Program-made: the position numbers and the translations under genes
Shown here: in pieces, positions 58,983 through 64,000 of the stretch
Numbering within the stretch: the stretch's first letter is position 1
How the letters are laid out: every line of letters begins with the position of its first letter
Notes under the pieces: model-generated
Database searches by the model: none
Told to the model about the DNA's origin: nothing
What the model saw: only the letters and a program-made list of their open reading frames with translations
NCBI RefSeq assembly: GCF_001650875.1
Contig: NZ_LXYI01000009.1
Span: forward strand, 124,001-188,000
Source: Sulfitobacter sp. EhC04
Lineage (GTDB): Bacteria > Pseudomonadota > Alphaproteobacteria > Rhodobacterales > Rhodobacteraceae
Reading direction: 5' to 3'
Length of the DNA stretch: 64,000 nucleotides

Positions 58983-59127
58983 TTGCAGTGTGATTTTAAG
59001 TTGTTGTTTTAATGGGAATATAAGTACCCGTTAGCAAGCCCAGTGTACCACTACTGTGTCCGTTCACAACAGCAAGTTAAGACACACCTCCCACAAAGGT
59101 TCTGCCAATTGTGATACGCCACTTGCT

Positions 59128-60768
59128 TTACGTTTGATGCTCAGCGGGCCTCCTTACAGGAATACGTCTGGCTTGTGGCGCATCGCCTGCAGGTCCTGAA
59201 AATGGATTTGGGATGACCGCCCCCAAGTTTTGGCGCAACGCGTCATCCTTTGCCAACAGCTTTCGGACAGCAATTTCATACTCTTTCGTCCCTTTATAAC
59301 CTAGTGTGCCTGCAACTCGTCCTGTGGACGGCGTAGACTTGATCTTCATCTTTTGGATCAAGCCCTCCCAGTTCCCAGAATCCTTTAACGCCCTCAAGTC
59401 CTCTTTAAGTTCCTGCAGCTTTGCAGTTGGGTCGTCGAAAGTTAGCTGAAAGTCTGATGTTTGCTCCAGTAGCTCACTTGAACTTAAGCGCTTGCTCTCA
59501 AACTCTTGTCGAAAGGATTTGTAGACTGCGTCCTTTGCTAGGGCTTCAATGTTGTCATCCGATATCGAAGCACAAGCTGCGGCGAGGACATCTGAAAGTG
59601 CTACGGTTACTCCTGCAACTTGGAGGACCGCGTCAATCACAGTTGGATGATAGTAAACTGATTCAATAGCGTAGACACCCAAAGCTGCAATACCGTCGGC
59701 CTGTAACGAACTTAGATCATGACGGTTATCAGAATCGACGATGCCGCCTGCCACCATGTGATGAAGACCACTAGAATTGTTCAGCGAGACTACAGAGTTT
59801 CTCACATCCTTACACGTTCCACACGGCACGATGGTTGTCCCTGCGAAGAACAACTTATAGAGGGGCAGATCCAGACTCGCTTCAGCACCGCCTTCAACAA
59901 AAATGACCTTTTCACGCGCACCATAGATCGCTTCTGCAACTAACGGATCGAGAGAGCTAATATTGTCAATCTTGTCCGCCTGCCAGTTCGAGCCGTCAAA
60001 AGCGTAGACAATAAGAATTTGAGCTTCTTGATCATACCTTGGCAGGCTCAAGTCGTGTGTTGAAATGACCCACTTGAGGTCTGGCCGTATCTGCCGAAGA
60101 TATGAAAGTAATGGGCTAGAGATTGATCTGTGGAGATGTCTTTCCGGCTCATCAAGAAAAATGGTTGTCGCTTGCATGGCAAGGATAGCGCTAGCAGCGA
60201 TGATGAACGCAGACCTTTCACCATCTGACATCTCATTGAACCCGTATTCGCCTTCTATACCTTCCTTCTTGACGTTCAGCTTCGACTTGTCGTCCCAATT
60301 CAGGCTGATAGGCAAATTTGCAGACACAAATGCCGAGTTAAGCAGTTTGATGGGCATATCTGAGTAAGCTCTTACCTTATCGTCTTCTCTGCCCTCCTGA
60401 TCAGCCTTTACGTACTCGGCGTTTTGATAGTCCCCACGGGATTTTAGCTTAAAGATCAGACCATTTAGCCAGTTGGCATTGTTGTGATTTTGCCGACTGA
60501 AACGTGCAGTAGCGCCATGGTCGATTTGATTCCGTGCTTGCGCTTCCTGTTGGGAACTCTGTTCTGCGCTTGTCGTCACAGCAGCTGAAGTGAAGCTAAT
60601 GTCTCTGTTGCCCGAAATCAGGTTTGAGGTTTTGTCCTGCTTGCCCCAATTGAAGAGCAGTGTTGACTTGCCAGATCCATTTGCGCCCAGCACGTAGAGT
60701 GCCTCCCCTTCAGCAACTTCGATACTTAGTGCATCAGCGCTTGGTCTTTGAACATTCAATGTAGTCAT
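59128..60768 (-). CDS. OLD-like ATPase with DUF4435/TOPRIM-like C-terminal part
   Basis: 546 residues. Walker A GANGSGKS at 28-35, ABC-type signature MSDGERSAFIIAASAI, and Walker B TIFLDEPERHLHR with the D-loop His. C-terminal half has VIFVEGGAEASLDLPLYKLFF and GGIVDSDNRHDL, the ExG...DxD pattern of DUF4435/TOPRIM-like nucleases. Proteins of this plan act in phage defence (OLD, Gabija-like, or PARIS-like groups). No partner helicase is visible. Start ATG 60766-60768. Confidence 0.8.
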   Translation of the reverse strand: MTTLNVQRPSADALSIEVAEGEALYVLGANGSGKSTLLFNWGKQDKTSNLISGNRDISFTSAAVTTSAEQSSQQEAQARNQIDHGATARFSRQNHNNANWLNGLIFKLKSRGDYQNAEYVKADQEGREDDKVRAYSDMPIKLLNSAFVSANLPISLNWDDKSKLNVKKEGIEGEYGFNEMSDGERSAFIIAASAILAMQATTIFLDEPERHLHRSISSPLLSYLRQIRPDLKWVISTHDLSLPRYDQEAQILIVYAFDGSNWQADKIDNISSLDPLVAEAIYGAREKVIFVEGGAEASLDLPLYKLFFAGTTIVPCGTCKDVRNSVVSLNNSSGLHHMVAGGIVDSDNRHDLSSLQADGIAALGVYAIESVYYHPTVIDAVLQVAGVTVALSDVLAAACASISDDNIEALAKDAVYKSFRQEFESKRLSSSELLEQTSDFQLTFDDPTAKLQELKEDLRALKDSGNWEGLIQKMKIKSTPSTGRVAGTLGYKGTKEYEIAVRKLLAKDDALRQNLGAVIPNPFSGPAGDAPQARRIPVRRPAEHQT

Positions 60769-60884
60769 TTGGAGAAATCACCTCAGTAAAAACACATGTA
60801 CAAACAGCAACATAAATCAGGTTTCCGCAATGTGAAACGCAACTTAGAGGTGAAAAGTATAAATACTGAAGCAAACCCGATAGT

Positions 60885-61520
60885 CTAGGCGCTCCACCTT
60901 TCAATCGCTGCCTGCGCTGCTACTGGATTCTCTTTTATCCTCAGCACGGCCTGTCGCGATATTCCGGTAGCCTTTGCGATCACCGTGGCCCCCTGCTCCT
61001 GCGACAGCATTTCTTGCACAGTTTCGAGTGTACCTTGGTCATAACTAGGCTTCTTCCCACGATACTTTGTAGGATTGCCCTTTGCGGCCTGTATTCCAGC
61101 CTTCTGGGCCTCTTTCGTTGCTTCTGCCTGAGCCTGTGCCGTTGCGGCCATGAACGCAATGAGAGCGTCTCTCACGGCCTCCTGCATCGGATCTGTGGTG
61201 GCTCCATCGAAGGTCATGTTGTTGATTACCGTACGGATGACGACACCCTGCCGCATGAACGCACGAATTATATCGGTGACGTCCTGATAGTTGCGGCCTA
61301 GTCGGTCCACCCACCGCACGACCAAGACGTCACCTCGCCTCAACTTGTCACAGAGCCTCCTGCCCTCTCGTCGGTCCGCCAACTTGGTGCTGAGACCTGA
61401 GACGCCATGATCTGCAATCACCTCGTCGATCACAAAGCCTGCGGCCTCTGCTTGGGTTCTCTGGTGGTCAATGTTCTGATCCGCAGTACTGACGCGGGCA
61501 TATAGGATGGTCTGAGACAT
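60885..61520 (-). CDS. tnpR: Serine recombinase / resolvase of the Tn3-Hin family
   Basis: 211 residues, start at 61518-61520 (MSQTILYARVSTADQNIDHQRTQ). The catalytic serine is in ARVSTADQ, followed by the conserved DHGVSGLSTKLADRREGRRLCDKLRRGD and VVRWVDRLGRNYQD; a C-terminal HTH (GATVIAKATGISRQAVLRIKEN). Resolvases of this group invert or resolve DNA at res sites. Res-like sequences lie just upstream; no tnpA transposase is visible. Confidence 0.93.
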   Translation of the reverse strand: MSQTILYARVSTADQNIDHQRTQAEAAGFVIDEVIADHGVSGLSTKLADRREGRRLCDKLRRGDVLVVRWVDRLGRNYQDVTDIIRAFMRQGVVIRTVINNMTFDGATTDPMQEAVRDALIAFMAATAQAQAEATKEAQKAGIQAAKGNPTKYRGKKPSYDQGTLETVQEMLSQEQGATVIAKATGISRQAVLRIKENPVAAQAAIERWSA

Positions 61521-61564
61521 GCTGTTCCTTGAGCGTTCGTTAAGGTTATGTCCGCTGATAAACA

Positions 61565-61645
61565 TGTCCTATAACAAAAAACAACCCTTACGGACAAAAA
61601 ACAAGCCGACTTCAGACTGTCCACTGCACTATACCCTATCGGACA
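61565..61645. promoter_or_regulatory. Putative res subsites upstream of the resolvase gene
   Basis: TGTCC...GGACA inverted termini define a 32-bp unit (61565-61596) and a 28-bp unit (61618-61645), 21 bp apart. The 28-bp length equals the crossover site I of classical Tn3-type res, and the longer unit fits site II; the region 61529-61553 may be site III. They lie directly upstream of tnpR, as usual. Confidence 0.55.
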
Positions 61646-61704
61646 GGTACAACTCTCCGACAAGAACTGTCACGAATTACGGCAAGCTTAGATTAGTTGA
61701 CAAA

Positions 61705-62094
61705 CTAAAGGTTCGGAACTGATACGAACCATCCCCTAACGAAAACATCCCCATCGGCATCAATCTCGCAAAGTGCTTCCAGTCGCCCACCGGGACCGAC
61801 ATCAACGTAATGCTCGAAAGAGGCGCGTTCGTTTTCTTCGGGAGGCCTACATTCTGACCATACCTTTTGGAACCAAGTTGGGACATCTTTTGCATTGTAC
61901 GCAAGGTAGCGCCTCTGCGGGCGCTCATCGACCATGTCGCGCATTATTCCACGCAAACCACTTTTGAATGAAAGAGAGAAATCATCCACCCCAACTTCGG
62001 GCATATCAAAGTACCCACCTTGCTGCATCTTGTAGGCTTCATAGCCAACGAAGCCAGCAACTAGCAGTGCGGCAACGCCGAACAACTTTTTCAT
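61705..62094 (-). CDS. Unknown protein with N-terminal membrane segment
   Basis: 129 residues, start at 62092-62094 (MKKLFGVAALLVAGFVGYEAYKMQQGGYF). The first 20 residues form one membrane anchor or signal. The remainder has YVDVGPGGRLEALCEIDADGDVFVRGWFV and no motif I recognise. Confidence 0.6.
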   Translation of the reverse strand: MKKLFGVAALLVAGFVGYEAYKMQQGGYFDMPEVGVDDFSLSFKSGLRGIMRDMVDERPQRRYLAYNAKDVPTWFQKVWSECRPPEENERASFEHYVDVGPGGRLEALCEIDADGDVFVRGWFVSVPNL

Positions 62095-62306
62095 CACTTC
62101 CGTTCCCACTTCTTGCTCACCACAAGCGTTAACTTGCAGCCTGCACGTTTAACTCGCCACAATGCTTGATGATATCCATAACTGCAACCTCGCTTAGACA
62201 GAAGCTGTGCGGCCTAGGAAGTGGGCAAATCGAACCAATCATGTATTCGACTACCAACTCCTTGGCTATGTTGACCCTTTAGAAAAACCGGCATAGCTCT
62301 TTGAAC

Positions 62307-62675
62307 ATGTCCAAAGATATTCGCAGCGTTCTTATGCAAATCGATGATGCCGTTCGAGAGGCGAAAGAGCGAGAGAAGCCAACTCCCAATAGAGTATTGC
62401 AGATGCTCGCAAATTACATCGAAGGCTATGTGATGACTTTCGCAATCCTTGGATTGACTAGTGTCTTGCTGCTTCCACTGCTCCTGCTCCTTGCTGATCT
62501 GCGAAAAGCACTAATCCTCGACGGCGGCATATTTTCGTTAATTGGAGGCATTGCAATCATTTGCGGGGCTTATTCAACTATCTTCATCTGGGGCTTGCCC
62601 GAAAAGCATGGTTCTAGAGCAAGGCGTTCGGTTTGGCTTGACTGGGTAGTTCGGCGTAAGTCCAAGATGAAATAG
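62307..62675 (+). CDS. Small two-to-three-span membrane protein
   Basis: 122 residues with hydrophobic spans near 44-66 (MTFAILGLTSVLLLPLLLLLADL) and 74-97 (IFSLIGGIAIICGAYSTIFIWGL), then a basic tail (RRKSKMK). ATG 62307 used; a TTG two codons earlier is possible. No clear RBS. Function unknown. Confidence 0.5.
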   Translation: MSKDIRSVLMQIDDAVREAKEREKPTPNRVLQMLANYIEGYVMTFAILGLTSVLLLPLLLLLADLRKALILDGGIFSLIGGIAIICGAYSTIFIWGLPEKHGSRARRSVWLDWVVRRKSKMK

Positions 62676-62986
62676 CACAAACGCCAGATTTCGCCACAAT
62701 CACGTTGAAGCTCATTCACCACCTAAAATGCGTCACTGCTTATTCACATCTATAGTGCGCCTGAGTGTCCCTGTGTGTACTGGCGTCAGACTGTCGCTGG
62801 TTGGGGGGGTCATAAGATTACCCCCGCCCGGCTGCCCCGCTTCTAACCCGTGTGGCCCTGCCGTGCTTCTTAGGAGCGTGACAGGGCCACCCCCCTAAAA
62901 GGCGATGGGGGTAAAGCGCTCTGAAACGCTCTTTAGATTGGCCCCTCAGATATTTGCAGTGAAAACATGGCTGGGACCTGAGATGA
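62676..62986. ncRNA. Highly structured intergenic region (possible leader or small RNA)
   Basis: Three stems: GGGGGT/ACCCCC (62805-62825), GTGGCCCTG/CAGGGCCAC (62852-62860/62882-62890) and ACCCCC/GGGGGT (62889-62894/62907-62912). The G-run of the first stem could also pair with the C-run of the third, giving alternative folds. No gene is present, and no T-run follows to make simple terminators. Confidence 0.35.
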
Positions 62987-63032
62987 AACAAAAAAGCCCA
63001 AGGCCTCGCATATGTGCAAGATCACTTGGGCT
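62987..63032 (-). terminator. Rho-independent terminator of the zinc-finger gene
   Basis: AGCCCAAG (62995-63002) pairs with CTTGGGCT (63025-63032); on the minus strand it is followed by TTTTTGTTTC. It lies 14 bp past the stop of the 63047-63391 gene. Confidence 0.8.
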
Positions 63033-63046
63033 GGAATGGGTTTGGA

Positions 63047-63391
63047 TTAATCTAGCAGATATGCCTCGCGCAGATTGATCGCCATATTGGAAGCTGTCGT
63101 GATCTTCGCTTCCGCAATGCCACGCTGCCGCACATCAGGGAGCCTACGAACCAGCGTCAAAAGTTCAGCAGCTTTATCTGTAATCTGATCGACAAGACTT
63201 GATTTTGTATTCAATGATAGCCGCATTGCGTGGCGTTCCGCGTGACAAGACTTACGGTTACCTCGACGACCTTGGCATGGTTCCCCTACAGGGGCTTCAC
63301 AGCGAGGACATTGGACTTCTAGTGCCTCTTCTCTGAGGACTACGCCACGCTGTTCTAGGGTGTTCAGGTTCAACTTACGCGCATACTGCAT
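63047..63391 (-). CDS. Phage-type zinc-finger DNA-binding protein
   Basis: 114 residues, start at 63389-63391 (MQYARKLNLNTLEQRG). Contains CPRCEAPVGEPCQGRRGNRKSCHAERHAMRL, a CxxC...C...CHxxR zinc-finger pattern widespread in phage and mobile-element proteins. The remainder is helical. It has its own terminator. Confidence 0.75.
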   Translation of the reverse strand: MQYARKLNLNTLEQRGVVLREEALEVQCPRCEAPVGEPCQGRRGNRKSCHAERHAMRLSLNTKSSLVDQITDKAAELLTLVRRLPDVRQRGIAEAKITTASNMAINLREAYLLD

Positions 63392-63732
63392 GTGGGATTT
63401 CCTTGGGTTTGGGAGTGGGATTGTATATGGTCTCAACTGCGAAAGGAGACACCATAGAAGATCGCTGTGTTTAGGTTAGGTATTGTCGAGGGGATGAACC
63501 ACACCACGTCAATCATCAGCATACTTAAGACCTCATAAGAGACACTTAAGATTACTCATAGGATTTACACTATAAGTGTATTGAGATGTATCTGCAGATG
63601 TTCCCCCCTTAAGCCCCCACAGTTATGAGGGTAAAGGAGGAACTGCAGTGCGTCTTGAGATTGCACGATGCTGCTAGAGAGATTCCCACAGAAAGCTTGT
63701 TCCTGTAATGGTGGCCCTTAATTGTGCTGCCG
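63392..63732. other. Gap with repeated CTTAAGA motifs and a possible tiny leader ORF
   Basis: ACTTAAGAcc.TCATA.GA occurs twice about 25 bp apart near 63519-63570, and ACACTATAAGTGT is a small palindrome; both could be operator sites for the zinc-finger gene on the minus strand. A 9-codon frame (GTG 63648 to TAG 63677) has AAAGGAGG seven bases upstream. No larger gene seen. Confidence 0.4.
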
Positions 63733-64000
63733 TTAAGTTGGCGCAGAAATGTCATCTACGCCGAACGCTTCCGCAAGGCTGTTGTGAAAACTCGCTAGAA
63801 GGTTTTCTCCCTTCTCGGTCAGCTTATATCGATAGCATCTCGTGTCTTTTGGGTCTTTATAACCGCAGACGAGATCGCGTCCCACCCATCTCCTTTTGCG
63901 CCTATGCCTGCCGTAGCCATCGCCAACTGTTCGTGTAATGCGACTAATCGTGGCCTGACTAACGCCAAGCGTCTCTCTTAGGTACCTAGTGGTACAGATC
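63733..64000 (-). CDS. Winged-helix (MarR-like) DNA-binding protein, partial
   Basis: The frame enters from the right edge and ends at TAA (63733-63735), giving 89 visible residues. YLRETLGVSQATISRITRTVGDG is a recognition-helix region and CYRYKLTEKGENLLASF is the typical MarR-like wing/terminal helix (xxLTxxGxxL). The N-terminus lies outside the window. Confidence 0.65.
   Translation of the reverse strand, partial: ICTTRYLRETLGVSQATISRITRTVGDGYGRHRRKRRWVGRDLVCGYKDPKDTRCYRYKLTEKGENLLASFHNSLAEAFGVDDISAPT

Larger units (their letters stand above)
58957..64000. mobile_element. Second accessory element, extending past the window
   Basis: Begins at the tRNA-like copy; holds an OLD-like ATPase, a resolvase with res-like sites, a phage-type zinc-finger gene, several unknowns and lower GC than the core genes to the left. 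No integrase for tRNA insertion is in view and the right end lies outside the window. Confidence 0.6.

Noticed and set aside
58957..59045. Complete tRNA-Leu gene
   Set aside because: Only the T-arm and acceptor end match; the bases beyond 58983 do not form anticodon or D arms.
61705..62109. Start at 62109 for the anchored unknown protein
   Set aside because: The internal ATG at 62094 gives a regular hydrophobic signal (MKKLFGVAALL) and is the more natural start.
63708..63938. 76-codon plus-strand frame near the right edge
   Set aside because: The minus-strand winged-helix frame entering from the right edge is the better gene in this interval.

Overview
The window looks like chromosomal DNA of a marine alphaproteobacterium of the Rhodobacterales (Roseobacter group). 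The GC-rich core carries gene orders typical of that group (tatA-tatB-tatC followed by a DUF815 ATPase; dac-tmk-holB-tatD-MBL), a choline transporter of the choXWV type, and a Hint-domain protein facing a large RTX protein. The family-level placement comes from gene content and protein similarity that I recognise, not from a search.

Layout. 1-7.6 kb: Tat translocase genes, a small monooxygenase-like gene with its WYL regulator, an ABC ATPase with two Lin0512 genes, a HEAT-repeat DNA alkylation repair protein and an SDR. 7.7-8.0 kb: copy A of a large intergenic repeat with a near-perfect 42-bp palindrome. 8.1-12.6 kb: Hint protein, RTX protein, small membrane protein. 12.6-15.6 kb: an 84-bp repeat and the choline ABC transporter. 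15.9-36.2 kb: a long surface-glycan / lipid-polyketide style region: a double glycosyltransferase, a triple methyltransferase, an SGNH hydrolase, a fatty-acyl-AMP ligase fused to a carrier domain, a stand-alone ketosynthase, a methyltransferase, a free acyl carrier protein, two pyruvyl-transferase-like proteins (one a three-part fusion), two Fe(II)/2-oxoglutarate oxygenases, a GT2 and a cytochrome P450. The inverted copy B of the large repeat and two more 84-bp repeats lie inside it (30.5-31.0 kb).

36.29-49.32 kb is a genomic island integrated in tRNA-Ser(UGA): a 14-bp direct repeat marks both ends, with a tyrosine integrase just inside the left end. It has lower GC and many unknowns. Its cargo looks defensive: a three-gene operon ending in a nucleoside-deoxyribosyltransferase-like/STING-like fusion with no cyclic-nucleotide synthase in sight, a DUF4145 protein, and an MmeI-like Type IIL restriction-modification enzyme translationally coupled to a HEPN-motif protein, followed by an Mrr-type nuclease and one unknown.

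49.6-58.6 kb returns to core genes (SPOR lipoprotein, D,D-carboxypeptidase, tmk, holB, tatD, MBL hydrolase, AEC transporter, SDR); a MITE-like element and a lipoprotein gene separate tmk from holB. From about 58.96 kb to beyond the window a second accessory element begins at a tRNA-Leu-like 3' end. It holds an OLD-like ATPase with a DUF4435/TOPRIM-like part, a serine resolvase with res-like sites, small unknowns, a highly structured intergenic region, a phage-type zinc-finger protein and a winged-helix protein cut by the window end.

The most unusual items are the STING-like operon flanked by repeated palindromic operators, the coupled Type IIL/HEPN pair, and the acyl-ligase/ketosynthase/oxygenase/pyruvyl-transferase cluster.
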